A DNA stretch of 64,000 nucleotides from Ichthyophis bannanicus (Eukaryota > Chordata > Amphibia > Gymnophiona > Ichthyophiidae), in contig CM066031.1 of the NCBI GenBank assembly GCA_033557465.1, forward strand, positions 1,072,431,640 to 1,072,495,639, read 5' to 3'. Shown in pieces: positions 1-11,595 of this stretch. The position numbers and the translations under genes were made by a program. The stretch's first letter is position 1. Each line of letters opens with the position of its first letter. The notes beneath the pieces were generated by a model that did not search any database, was not told where the DNA came from, and saw only the letters and a program-made list of their open reading frames with translations.

Positions 1-3000
1 TGTTCTCTGATTAAGCCAACATCAACACATATTTTGTTAAACTGTACATGTTATGCCTGTATGTCAGCATTGCAGAGGTGCTAGGTTATGTCCCATTGAG
101 TTACTGTGTTTGCACATGCGGAATCCTGCCCTTTGGTAATAGTGTTATGTCATGTATTAGGTAGGCCGGCCATTTTGTGGTGGAGTGGATCCATATAATA
201 TCTTACTCCCATACGATGCAACAGCTGATATTGTATGAACCACTCAGCATACCACAACATTGGGGGTAACAAAGTTTTGTCAACCCACCTTCTGCATCTT
301 GAACGTGCAGATCTGCCATGTGCTCTCAGCTGTGCCAGCAGCACATCCTCCCCACACACCTCCTTTGCTTGTTGGATGTCTTGTTCTTGCGGCTGGTGAA
401 TGAAGAACCCATCGTCGTATCGCTAATCCCATGTCTGCCTCCACGGCCCCCTCGGCAGAGGTTATGCTGTCACCAGCCCCAACAACCTCTGGATCCTCCA
501 TTTATGTGTTTCGCACGCATCTGCACGCCATCCCTCCGCCACCTCCTCCTGCTCCTCCTCCTCCTCCTCTGCCGCCCACTCCTCATGGTGTCCTCATTGT
601 AACTGTAGTCACCTGTATTGTGGGCACAAGATGACAACACACATATGACTGTGCAATACAGCTACGTATACGTGTTTTTTGCAAATACACATAACCTTCG
701 GTGTGGGGACCCAACACGTGTGTGCTGCAGACAGGGCCCCCTGCACACCTTCCAGCATACCTGTCTCCAATCTCTGCCAACATTTACCTGTACCAGGGAA
801 ACAGGTGGGTGGTGTACCCTCTGCACACCTTGTGTGTTTGCCATGCCTCTGAGTCTGCTCCAATTGTGCATTTTAGCCCCCACCCCATTTCTCAAAACCA
901 CCTGGCCAACCATATGTGCCCACACGGATGCACATAACTGACAGGTACACCTGTAATTGCATACACCGGTGTGGGTGTGCCTGCCATCTTGAAGGGCATA
1001 TCACCATTGGGACATACTGTCATCACAGTGCTCCATGTGTTGTCTCCAACATACAATGGAGGTAGCTACCAATGTAAATCAACACTGGGCCATTGACAGG
1101 CACATGCAGCACCGGGCGTATAGTATGGCACATACACATTCACATCTCACAGGCGACTGCAATATGGACAGCTGAGGAGAGGCAGTGTTGTGGGTGGAGG
1201 TAAGGGGTTGTTAGACATAGACATGTCTGGGACAGGTTGGGGACTGATAGGATGAGGGACTCATGCTGAATGTGTCCCCTGAAACATGGCAACAGAACAT
1301 GTGACACAGGCCAATACACAGATGTCTGCAGCTCTGAGGATGTTACAACATGTTTAAACTCAGGACAGATGTCATCGTCCCAACACAGGCCATGTTTTCA
1401 TGTCCCCACAGGGTCAGGTGTTGTATGACACATCTGCCCTTACCCCATGGGCATACATGTTTCACTGCACCTTGACAAGTCATTGTCAGACACATGTGAT
1501 AGGGCGGTTACCAGACACCATGCTGCACTCGTACCTGCTGTGATGCCAGGCGTACATGCACTGCTCTTGAGATACGCTCCTTATGTCATACACTGTGGTC
1601 TCTCAGTCCTTTCCAACAGTCACATATGTCCACATTTTGCTTGCCGTGTGCACATGTGACTGTGAGGTGACAGACGGCGATAGCACAGTCACAGATCTAA
1701 CGCGTTGTGTGATGTGCATGACCTCTACGCCTGCCAGATATGCAGTGTCCAACTGCTCCATAGTGTGGAGGGACCTACCCTGTCACACACTGTGTAACGT
1801 TAGTGGGCAAGGTGTAGTCCCACTGGTATTTTGGAGGGGGAGGAGCACCTTATAGGGACACCTATTGCCCCCGTGACTGACACCACAACCCAGCCTATTG
1901 TTGGCTACGTGCCATATGTCTTTGAGAACACTATTCAGCTGTCCCCCTGTGTATTGCACCTCCTGGTATTGGCTTGATGTAACCTTTGGGGTGTGAGTGT
2001 TCTGTGTCTGTTTCACAGAACAGGGTATGAAGGTGTAGAGCACACACCTCTGACAGCAGCATAGTTAAATGCTAGCACAGTTACATACCTGTAAAAGGTG
2101 ATCTCTGGGAAAAGCAGGAATCAGTCTCCACATATGGGTACATCGGCAACCAATGGAGCCTGCACAGCATACCTACCCGTTTCCAAACAGTAAGCCTTGG
2201 GAAGCATACCTGGGGCCTGTACACTGTCGTCCCGCCCTCTCCAGATCCTCTCTCCATTAGGTTTCCCACGCTGAGTGAAGGGTGAGGTGCGAATAGGTGG
2301 ATAGCTGATTGGATAAAACTCATGGGGAGCTGGGAGGGTTGTCCAGACTACTACGTGCTGTTCACAGACATCACCTGTTACACCTAGCTCCGGAAACAAG
2401 CAGGAATGTGTGTTCACATATGTGGACTCCCTAGCTATGGAGGCCAGGGGAAGCTCCCTGAGATTTGCAGTGCCGAGGCACAGGTGGGCATCAGTCCCTC
2501 ACGTATCTCCACCATCCCATGTGGGATGGAGGGTGGGATTTGGGATGAATGGACCTTCAATGAAAGACAAACAACTCACCGAAGGACTACTGGGGGGGGG
2601 GGAGTCCGCAGTATGCATGATAAGTGCATTACACATATCATATGAACTCACATATATAATGTTTACGGACTGGATTTTAGGGTGGGGGCAGGATGGGGTC
2701 TGCTGGATACGTAGTGACGGGATTGTCACGGCGACATCACAGCAGTGGGGATGACGGGCCTACCTGGAGCGAGCAGGTGATCCAGGTGTCAACTGGTTTG
2801 GATTGTGATGGCACGTCCCCAATGGCAAGCATTATGGGACACATCTGGGACCTTCTGGAGACCCATCTTCCGAAATAATTAGGTATGGACAGACGCAGAC
2901 CGACCGACTGAGACACCTATCCCAGTCCTTGCGGGGAGAGCGGTTATGGGGGTAACCGCATTCCCTAGTAACATAGATGTGTCATCAAAAGGGAATACAT

Positions 3001-6000
3001 GTACACTGTCTGTCCAAGCTGCTAAGAGATATGAAAGACATATACGCACGAAGCTTCAAGGGTAGGGAACCTAAGTAGACATGGATGCTGATAGCATCAT
3101 ACTGCATCATAGTGCATAACAGGCTCTTCAGACTGAAGAATAGTGTGCGGATGGGGATATACACTGTCTGATACGTCAGTCAGTTCACTCTCTTACATGG
3201 ACAGTGAGGTGAACGTATGTAACATATATCAATCCCTCCGAGGTATCCCCACAGACACATATCTAGGTACAGATATACGCACATATCTGTATTTCAGGAT
3301 ATGTTTGGAGACATGTGTGGACATATATACATAGGCAGCTATATTTATATGTTTGTATATAATGTTCATAATAAACACATATCTATATGTATCCATCTAT
3401 CTATCTATCTATCTATATCTCTCTCTATCTCTATCTCTATATCCATATATATCTATGTATAGCTAGATCTATATCTATATCTATATATACACACATTTAT
3501 CTCTATATATATGTGGGCCATGAATATGCCACCGGCAGCAAATTGACATATGTATGTAGAGTTATGAGGACCTATTCACATACATGACTATATTCTTGAC
3601 GACACATGTCTGCCACTGAGCCCCACAGTTAGTTTGGGATGGGGTATGTGAGTGTGAGACATTCTATTCGTAACAGGAGGCCAAGCCCACCTGACAGATA
3701 CAATGATCATCAATCTCCATGGCATACAGGGATGCAGTATTGCAAACAGCGAATCACCAGGATGGTTGGGTGACAACAGGGGATAAGCCCAGTCCTGTGC
3801 GGACATGGCTAACATCTGTTAGATATCTAACATGGCAAAGGTACAGAAATCCAGCCGACGGATACCAAGGGGACACACTGGAGGGATATGGCGGTACTAT
3901 GCGTTCCCAGTAGCCGTGGATAGTCATGCATGAACGTTCCACCCTCTATACAATACAAAACCAGAGGTTGCAGTAAACCCACACAGACCTCTGATGGGGT
4001 CATAAACCTTGTCTAGCCATATAGCGTCGCCCTATGAGGATGGTGTTCGCTCTATATCAGGGCCCTCATAGTGGATGAGCTCTCTGAGAGTGCAGAGAGC
4101 ATATGGAGGTTGAATTTGAATGAACTGTCTGTAAGCAGATACAGTGCCATATCCCCTGGAAGGAGTTGTCCAGAGATAAGAGGTGTTCAGCCTACAATGA
4201 GTGAAAATAACCATGGACTAGCTTGGAACCACTACTACGGTTGAACAGGAACTGTGAGATAGAGAAACTGGAACATGTGGGATGTGTCTGCAAGGCAATC
4301 ACTGTGCCTCCTGCAGGCACAGCAGCTGTAGAAATAGATGGGTGGCGGACATGGGCAATGGAACAAAGGACAGGGGATGGTCCTGTCCCTGTCTACTGAG
4401 TTATCCAGCACATATGTTCATGGCAGGACAAGCAATACCCTGAAAAGGAGGCTAAGGAGCATCTTAGTAAGGTAACCCTCAGCCTACGAAAGTCCTGGAT
4501 GAGAGGGTGTGGAATGTAGGTAACGGAGGGGTGACGTACCCATAGGGGACGTCAGCTGATGGCACAGTGCTCATGTTGTGACAGACACTATTATGGGATA
4601 GTTGTACCCCCTCCTCTCAGTGATGAGAGGAAGACAGATCTATAACCCAGAAACAAGGATATCCCGACATCTTAACCTCATGAGAAAGGGTATGCAGTGT
4701 AGTCTCCTGGGGAACACCAGTGCGGCACCTATGAGAATACACTAACTGTATGTTACAGTTCCCCGACACCTATGATTTGTGTGAATGCTGCGGCTGCCTA
4801 GACTTTGTAAACATCAGACCATGCTGAGGTGTTCCTCGCTGTGCTACATCTGCATGATGGGCAGGTGACCTGACAACTCCTCATTTCCAAAAGAAAGAGG
4901 GTCAGGTGGGACATTTCCTACCCCCTGACACTGATGGTGGATTGGAATGGCCTGTAGCCCTAGGGACGTCAGATGAACAGTGGGCAAACTGACGTACAAC
5001 CTCCTTGTTGATGAGGCTTTCTCCAGTACATGGTGATTGTGCCACAGTAGGTTGAGGCCATCTATTCAGACCTGCAACCTCGAGCCAACCCTTGCAACGT
5101 GCTACAATGGGAGTACCAGTGGATATGCCTACAGACCCACAAGGGTCAACATAAGCACGTGAGAGAATTATGATATACCATGCCTAGGACTTAGAAGTTA
5201 TGAGTAGTCAGCTACCTTTGACTCTGCCACGAAGGGCCTCAAACGGGACAGGTGTTGTGTGACCTCCTGGAGGGCGTGACTCATATAACACATATGGGAT
5301 ATCATCCGGGATGGCAGCATAGACGTTTGGACATTGTGACGTCCAAAAGCATCATGTGCTTTAGAAGCACGACCTGGCAGACAGGATGACTGCTCCGTTT
5401 AACGTCTGACCTTCCGCATTGCTGATTCCACTACCAAGGAATGGTGGGGGGTCGGGTATTATGAGATCCTGGAGAGGGTGCCACCTCATACAGAGCATCA
5501 GTTGCTGAGGCAGGGGGAGGAGGAGCCCTCCAAGGTGATATCCACATTTCCAGGAGGCAGACCTGCGAAGAAGGATTTATAAGAGACGTTAGGTTGTCTG
5601 TTCCTGCAGTGGCGCCAGTGGTAAGCGGAAGGTCAGGGATGGGAATAGCCAGATAGGTTGCCATGTCAAGGTGAAATGTCTGAGACGAAGGTCATCCAAG
5701 GGAAAACATCCATGGCAAAGGTAGGTTTGCAGTAGCAGCCTCAGCACCAGAGGGTGCAGACTGATTATGAACACAACACCTAGTGGTGGTGTGGAGGCAC
5801 TTGCGATCAGGAGACAATGCAGGAGGTACTGCATTGATCACTCCGGGTATCAACTCCACACTGGGTATCAATAGTACAGCCCTTGATGTTGTCATCGGTG
5901 GCTGCTGAAGCGGCACCAGGACAACTGGCGTGGCATAGCAAGTCTCCGTAGACGTGCGTATCCTGAAACAACAATGTGCAGTTTCAAAACACATCGTGAC

Positions 6001-7083
6001 CCAATCCTCAGGAGTACATATCGGTCATGGAGTAGGCATCTAAGAGGGTGACTCGATCGAAGTATGCGTTGATGGTACGGACATCGGTATCAGCAATGCC
6101 AACACACAGAACCCGGTCTGAGTGTTATACATTGTTTTGGACGGTAACAAGGACATGCAATGACATGCGTCGGGGGAGGAGAGGCACTACATACCGTTGC
6201 TAGTGACACGATATCGGTACTGCTCGGAGCGGATATCTACGGCAAGCATGGCTGTGGTATGTTCTGTGAGGGGTGAGGCCCTGGAACAAACTGCAACCCC
6301 TTTGATGCTTTGGGGCCAGGTGGCTCCCGCAGCCTATGTGAGGGCAATGTTTGTTTGAGGGTACGGACGGAGCCATCCCCATGCTGGCCATGAGGCGTAC
6401 CACGCAAGCATTAACTAGTCCTCAGAGATGTTGTGTGGGTTACCTGATCCTGTAGAGTGGGGACAGCTTATACCCCATGTGGCATGGGACAAATGTTATC
6501 GAGGGAGACCTGAGGACGTCATGCTTCCAGCACCGTGTTTTGGACAAGGCAATGCAGGCGGGAAATGGTCATGACCTATACTGGTTGGACAACAGTAAAT
6601 GGAGTTTAAGCAGGAAACGTTGTTTCCACAGTCATAGCATCCCCTCAGTGACGTTGGCTCCATGATGCAGAGGCCTTGTGCCCCAAGAGGTTGGGACATG
6701 AGGATGCGGAAAATGTTTATCACGATTCTGGACATACACCCCCAGGGGTACCTGTGTCGGTGGCACATACAGCCGCACACACACGATAACAAGGGAGATA
6801 GGTGTTGACATCATTTGCACACAAAGGTTTCTGCGGTGACAGGAGGACGTCCTTCGGGCTCCATGGAGGCCTCAAACACTGAAGGGAGGCTCTGGAGAAG
6901 GAGGCAGTTCAGCGCGCAGGCGCAAGGGATGTTGCCAAATACGTTATGATCGTTAGCTGGGCAGCATTCCCGTGCAGGCTCTGTCGGTACTGACAGTCAC
7001 ATATGTGATGGCTCATTCCTGCTTGTACCTGTAGATGCGTCTCGGCAGATAGCAGACAATCCCAACTGCACTCACATAACTAT
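1..7083. other. Left arm of the large Harbinger element, no clear gene
   Basis: About 7 kb without a convincing gene. Open frames are short, on both strands, and show no recognised domain. The minus strand should carry the downstream exon(s) and 3' UTR of the Myb-like gene, because its first exon ends in a donor-like site at 7143. One possible acceptor is near 5963 on the minus strand, but its frame does not continue cleanly. Another protein-like stretch lies at 290-640 on the minus strand (see findings). Tetranucleotide repeat 3394-3512 and G-runs near 2591 are the only obvious repeats. Confidence 0.4.
3394..3512. repeat. ATCT/TATC microsatellite, imperfect
   Basis: Runs of CTAT/ATCT pass into CTCTAT and TATATC variants over about 120 bp. 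Seen directly; no gene overlaps it. Confidence 0.9.
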
Positions 7084-7143
7084 CTACACAATGGTGATCC
7101 CATGGGGGTCATGAGTCGTAATGGATATGCGTAGCATACATAC

Positions 7144-7918
7144 CTGCCTGTGTGTGTGCGGTGTCCAGGGCCGTAGGCAGCCCATATGTGTAGACAGGAC
7201 CGAGTCTCTGTGCAAGCTGCTGCTCCAGGGGGCTGAGCATGGTTGGTAGGGGGCCGCCGCCACCTGTGCCACGTGCATGCTGTTCGTCCTCACACATGTG
7301 CTGGTGCACACCTCTTTTGATGTCGGAGAACCTCTTTTTGAGGCTCTCTATGTCCCGCGGGTGTCCCCCTGCCTCAGCCACGCTTCTGCTTACCTCCTCC
7401 CATGCCGCATTCCGCCCTGCTGTTGATGTCCGTGTGCTCAGCCTGCCAAAGAGAACCTCGTATTGCTCTAGCACCATGGATAGGAGGTTGTGGTTCTCCC
7501 CATCTGTGAACCGTGTGGCCCTCCTTCTCAGGCTTTCAGGCACAGGGACCCTCTTCCTTTTCCCAGTGTGTCTGCTGGGAGCAGGCTGGCCCCTTGCTGA
7601 TGGCTCACCCTCCATAGGGCCTGCAGGTCCTGGCCCCAGTGGCACTGGTGGGCCCACCTCCTCACCCTCACCCTCTCCCAAACTCGCCCTCCCCCCTATA
7701 CCTCTCTCTATCCCTCCCTCTCTCCCCCTCTCTCTCTCCCTCTCTCTATCCCACCCTCTCCCCCTCTCTCTCTCCCTCTCTCTATCCCTCTCTCTATCCC
7801 TCCCCCTCTCCCTCTCTCTGTCCCCCTCTCTATCCCTCTCTCTATCCCTTTCACTCTGCTCATCCATCACCCTCCTCTCACATGTCCGCTCCCCACTCCC
7901 CTCCTCACCGCACATCAT
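7144..7918 (-). CDS. Myb/SANT-like protein of Harbinger transposon, exon 1
   Basis: The open frame starts with ATG at 7918-7916 and runs about 258 codons to a donor-like site (CAG|GTATGT, intron from 7143). Without splicing it would stop near 7109. Residues 17-75 are an Arg/Glu/Asp-rich tract. Basic, nuclear-localisation-like clusters lie near 119-124 (KRKRVP) and 130-135. Residues 135-205 form a Myb/SANT-like trihelix domain: FTDGENHNLLSMVLEQY, then NAAWEEVSRSV, then RDIESLKKRFSDIKRG. This is the domain type found in NAIF1 and in the second protein of PIF/Harbinger elements. In that family it binds transposon DNA and helps bring the transposase into the nucleus. It is divergent from the transposase at 8983, sharing one promoter region. 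No stop or frameshift interrupts the domain. The C-terminal exon was not located. Confidence 0.8.
7685..7872. repeat. CT-rich simple repeat inside the Myb-like CDS
   Basis: CTCTCTCC/CTCTATCC runs on the plus strand. Read on the minus strand they encode the RERERDRE tract of the Myb-like protein. The frame stays open through all of it. The plus strand also stays open here, which produces long serine/leucine/proline shadow frames. Confidence 0.9.
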
Positions 7919-7999
7919 CCCTTCTGCCTCTCCTACACCACGTACAACACAGACACAACAGCTATATACTCAATAGCAATAAACCAACACAGTAAACGG

Positions 8000-8160
8000 A
8001 ACAATACACCCAACAGTACAGAGACAAATGACAACAACAAACTATTTGGCTACAGATACAACACACCTCCTACTATGAACCCTCACCAACCTATTCCTCC
8101 ACAACCTATCTCTCACAAAACTATACGTCCTCCAACAACCCTCAACGTTTTCCAGGCGTG
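8000..8160 (-). other. Probable 5' leader of the Myb-like gene
   Basis: An A/C-rich stretch on the plus strand lies between the Myb-like start codon and the divergent promoter region. A TATA-like AAATATAAAAA on the minus strand at about 8166-8176 could place minus-strand transcription start near 8140. This is inference from position. Confidence 0.35.
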
Positions 8161-8189
8161 TAGTGTTTTTATATTTGTTTTTGCACGTT

Positions 8190-8585
8190 GGTTACATTGC
8201 GCATGCGACATTGTGCGACGGTGCTGCTTGTGCGCGGTGCGTAACTGCACTTACGCATAGGCGTTCGTTGGTGGGTTTGGTTGTGTGCGAGGCACGCATG
8301 TGCAACTCTTTGCGCATGTGCGTTTGTGTGTGCATCGTCACGCACAGGCAACGCATCCGGACAGGCATAACGAGATGCACATGGGCGCCGTGCACAAACC
8401 AACAAACATAAGCATCAAATTGCACATGCGCCTCGCACACATCCACACGCACATGCGCTATCATTTGAACGTGTGCGGCGCGCACAGGCAAACGCCCATG
8501 CGTAACGGATTGCACATGCGCAAACTGTTGTACAGGGGCGCCGCGCACAAGCGGCGAAGTCGCACAACGGCGCATGCGCACTCTA
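8190..8585. promoter_or_regulatory. Divergent promoter with clustered GCGCATGCGC-like palindromes
   Basis: Between the two divergent genes lie at least seven close matches to the palindrome YGCGCAYGCGCR: about 8198-8208, 8311-8322, 8421-8432, 8449-8459, 8493-8503, 8511-8522 and 8569-8580. Many half sites such as GCGCAC and GTGCG lie between them. This is the known consensus of the vertebrate transcription factor NRF1, whose sites are common in CpG-rich bidirectional promoters. The cluster is also locally CpG-rich in a CpG-poor element. An alternative reading is that these are binding sites for the transposon's own Myb-like protein. Which protein binds is not shown by the sequence. Confidence 0.65.
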
Positions 8586-8601
8586 CGGACATCCATTTAC
8601 C

Positions 8602-8610
8602 TATATAAAA
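8602..8610 (+). promoter_or_regulatory. TATA box for the transposase gene
   Basis: TATATAAAA lies 22 bp past the last palindrome and about 370 bp before the transposase start codon. Transcription would start near 8635. Confidence 0.55.
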
Positions 8611-8689
8611 TGATGCCGAACATTTGGCCACATTGAGGGTTGTTTTGTAGGCGCGGCGAGTGTTGTTTGGGAGATAGAGAGAGCTGAGA

Positions 8690-8920
8690 GCAGTTGTTGT
8701 TACTAGTGTTGTTTGTTGTGTATGTAGTGTTTTGCTGTTGTCTGTTGTGCTTGTAGTGCATGTACTGCTGATTGTAGTGGTTTCTGTAGCGTTTGTAGTG
8801 TTGTATTGTGGTATGTAGTGATTGTGGTGCTCATTGTAGTGTTCTTTGTTGTGTTGTCTGTAGTGTCTGGTCTTGTGTGGCTAGTGTCTGTATTGTTTTG
8901 TAAGGTGTCCAGTGTTTCTG
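8690..8920 (+). repeat. TGTAGTG-rich degenerate minisatellite in the transposase leader
   Basis: TGTAGTG and variants recur at irregular 10-25 bp spacing through the presumed 5' UTR. The strand is strongly G/T-rich with little C or A. The frame is open through it from 8806, giving a Val/Leu/Cys-rich translation that I regard as non-coding. Confidence 0.6.
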
Positions 8921-8921
8921 G

Positions 8922-8923
<2 letters not shown>

Positions 8924-8964
<41 letters not shown>
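8924..8964. repeat. (TG)n microsatellite, about 20 units
   Basis: Uninterrupted TG run ending 18 bp before the transposase ATG at 8983. Repeat length variation here would not alter the protein if translation starts at 8983. Confidence 0.95.
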
Positions 8965-8965
<1 letters not shown>

Positions 8966-8982
8966 CCACAGTGGAGGGATTG

Positions 8983-9805
8983 ATGGCGGAGATATATGTT
9001 GTTGCATGTGCCCGAAGACGTGGGCGGATGCTGCGGTTGCTGGACAGGGGATATGGTGTCCATGTGGCTGTGGCACAGGGCATGGGTGTGGACCCGCAGC
9101 AAATCAGACCTGCTCCTGTGGAGGCGGCACAGAGATGTGCTGTGCGTAGACGGCGCAGACGGCATGCCGAGGTGCAGGCTCGGCAGACTCGCCTCTACAG
9201 GCCCAGGGCCCAGCTCCAGGGCATGCGTGAGGACCAGGTCATCTCCCTTTACCGACTAAGCACAAGGGCTATTAGGGGGCTCTATGAGGATCTAAGACCT
9301 GACCTGGAGCCCCTGACTGACCGGTCCCATGCCATACCGGGTTTAGTCAAGCTCCTTGCTGCCTTACATTTTTTTGCCTCTGGCTGTTTCCAGTCATCTG
9401 TGGCCGCAGTGGGTGGCATAAGCCGCCCCACCTTCTCACGCTGTCTTCACCAGGTACTGCGTGCCATGGTCAGCCGGGTGGGGAATTACATAAGCCTTCC
9501 CCACAATAGGCAACAGTGGGGGACCCTGAACCAAGCCTTTGCGGCGTTAGCCGGGATACCACACGTGATGGGAGCTATTGATTGCACACATGTTGCCCTG
9601 GTCCCGCCCAGAGACAGGGAGGTGGTGTTCCGCAACCGCAAACACTACCATTCCCTGAATGTTCAGGTTGCATGTGATGCTAATCTGCATATTCTGAATG
9701 TGGTCCCAAGGTTTGCAGGGTCCACCCACGACTCCTATATCCTGCATCGCTCAGCACTATTTCAGCAATTTGAGGAGGGACAGTATGGGGACTGTATATT
9801 GCTGG
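8983..9805 (+). CDS. PIF/Harbinger (HARBI1-type) transposase, exon 1
   Basis: The start chosen is ATG at 8983 (MAEIYVVACARRRGR). The upstream in-frame ATG at 8806 would read through the TG microsatellite. The exon has 274 codons plus one base and ends at the donor G|GTGAGT (intron from 9806). Residues 60-75 are Arg-rich. Residues 86-190 carry the helical DNA-binding part (LSTRAIRGLYEDL, ISRPTFSRCLHQVL). The catalytic core follows with the first Asp at D200 (GAIDCTHV) and the second at D250 (GSTHDSYIL). The family (DDE_Tnp_4) cuts the element at its terminal inverted repeats and inserts it at 3-bp TWA-like targets. There is no stop or frameshift. The exon continues at 11227. Confidence 0.88.
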
Positions 9806-11226
9806 GTGAGTATTTCCAAATATATCATGACATCATGCATATATGTGTATGTTTGAGTAACATCTCTCATATAGTGCGCCGTTTCCTCTATGTGCAGTTG
9901 GATATTGAACTCACATTCAGCAGACAGAGGAATGTTCTGAGTTTACATCCTTAGGGGGTTGTACACGTTGAGTAACAGGGGACATGATTGGACATGTAAC
10001 ATCAGTTGTGAAACAATATCTGTGATACACGTGCTGATGGTGGTGTTGGAACTATGCACCTGTGCAGATGTGTATCCTGGTTGTAGTTTGCTACCTGTGT
10101 GTGTATTTCATGTGGCCACAGGGAGGGGGAGGGGGTTTAGTGTCCTTCTCACCCAGCTGTGCATACGTGGCTTTGGATTAGAACTGCGGTATGTCCTGTA
10201 ACATTTATGTCCTTGACAATCAATGCACCTAACACTTGTCATGTGTGTGTGACGGCAACACACTCACTCAGTACTGTGGTTGTTAGCCATTTCATGTTAG
10301 CTAATGGGGGGGGGGGTTGAGACGTATGATGTATGTTCCTGACCTTTGCAAATGGGAGTACATGTTTGCATCGGAATGTTAATGGTTTAGGCCTGTGCCA
10401 TGGCAGGGGGGGGCAAATAGTCTAGGGTTTGCATTACCTTGGGCCACTGCAGATGTGTGGTACGTAGGCATCATTGTATGTGATTATCCTGCTGTTATTC
10501 AGCATTTGGTAAGGGTGACAGCAAGGGCAAGGGGCCAACTTGGGGCCATACAGAGAGGTATTGGTAGCACATACACAGGAATGTAGTCAAACTCAGTAAC
10601 TGTGATATTGGTAGGCTCATGTGGGCTACAGTGTGCAATTCTGTGGAGCGCTGATCAACACGGATGGGAACATGATGGGGACAATGCCCAGGGTGTCTAC
10701 TAACATGGTTGGTGGTCAACAAGCAACAGCATATGGCGTCAGGCTGCTATATGTAGATATGTAGACCTTTCAGGACACGGGGTGTGGAGGTGAGCTTGTG
10801 TTGATCTTGTCAGACCTCCAGGTCAGACATGTTGTGTGTTGGCACCTACATTGCCTCACAACACATTATTGTGGTGTTTAGTTTGCTAACATATACATTT
10901 CACATGTTATCTGAGTATTGGTGGTTTAGTCTAACCTTGGTGGTGGTAGTGCTTATAACATTAACTGCATAACAAGACGCATGTGCTACACATAGCGTAT
11001 CTGTGGAGGCACAAATGGGACTGTGGTGTTGTTTGGCATGTCTGCACAGAATCAAGAGGCCCTTTGTTCCATTTCTATCACCAGAGGTCTTATTTTGGCA
11101 AATGTACATTTCTGCTGTCAGAGCTTTCTGTCATGAGGTGTTATGCATTTGTTTCTTACGTCTATACCTGTGTCAATTTGTGCTGGCATGCGTCCATGTA
11201 TTCACCTGTAACATTTCGTTTTGCAG
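9806..11226 (+). other. Transposase intron 1
   Basis: GT at 9806 (GGTGAGTATT) and AG at 11226 (TTTTGCAG) define a 1421-bp phase-1 intron. Removing it joins exon 1 to exon 2 as LLGDAGYGCRPWLLTP, the conserved HARBI1-family motif that spans this junction. Contains G-runs near 10310 and 10405 and no recognised gene. Confidence 0.8.
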
Positions 11227-11595
11227 GTGATGCAGGGTATGGGTGTCGCCCCTGGCTGCTGACCCCTGTGCCTCAGCCACGGACACGTGCAGAGCGGATG
11301 TACAATGAGGCCCATGCCTCCAGCCGCTCTGTCATAGAGCGCACCTTTGGCGTGTTGAAAAGTCGCTTCAGGTGTCTGGATAGGACAGGTGGGGCCTTAC
11401 AGTATGAGCCATTGACTGTTGCAGAGATAATCCTAGCCTGTTGCATCCTGCACAACATTGCTCTCAGGCATGATATTCCTGCAGAGATTAATGAGGATCT
11501 GGAGGAGGATCCACCGTGCCCCCCTGTACATGGCAGTGGTGACACACAGGCGGGCACAGCGGTCAGGCGGAGGTTGATTGCAGAGATATTCACTG
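11227..11595 (+). CDS. PIF/Harbinger transposase, exon 2
   Basis: Begins after TTTTGCAG at 11226 in phase 1 and completes the DDE core. GDAGYGCRPWLLTPV comes first, then the catalytic Glu at residue 312 in SVIERTFGVLKSRF, then ILHNIALRHDIP, a typical C-terminal family motif. A donor-like G|GTATGT lies at 11595/11596. If it is used, the protein continues in a short third exon. If it is not, the frame runs on to a stop at 11658-11660, giving about 418 residues. Either way all three catalytic acidic residues are present, so the protein looks functional as read. HARBI1 proteins are usually about 350 residues; the extra length is mainly N-terminal. Confidence 0.85.

Noticed and set aside
7239..7976. 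245-codon plus-strand frame opposite the Myb-like gene
   Set aside because: It is a shadow of the minus-strand gene. The Ser/Leu/Pro repeats come from the CT-rich tract, and the minus frame carries a recognisable domain.
8806..8982. N-terminal extension of the transposase from the ATG at 8806
   Set aside because: It would translate TGTAGTG repeats and a TG microsatellite into Val/Cys runs; the start at 8983 is more plausible.
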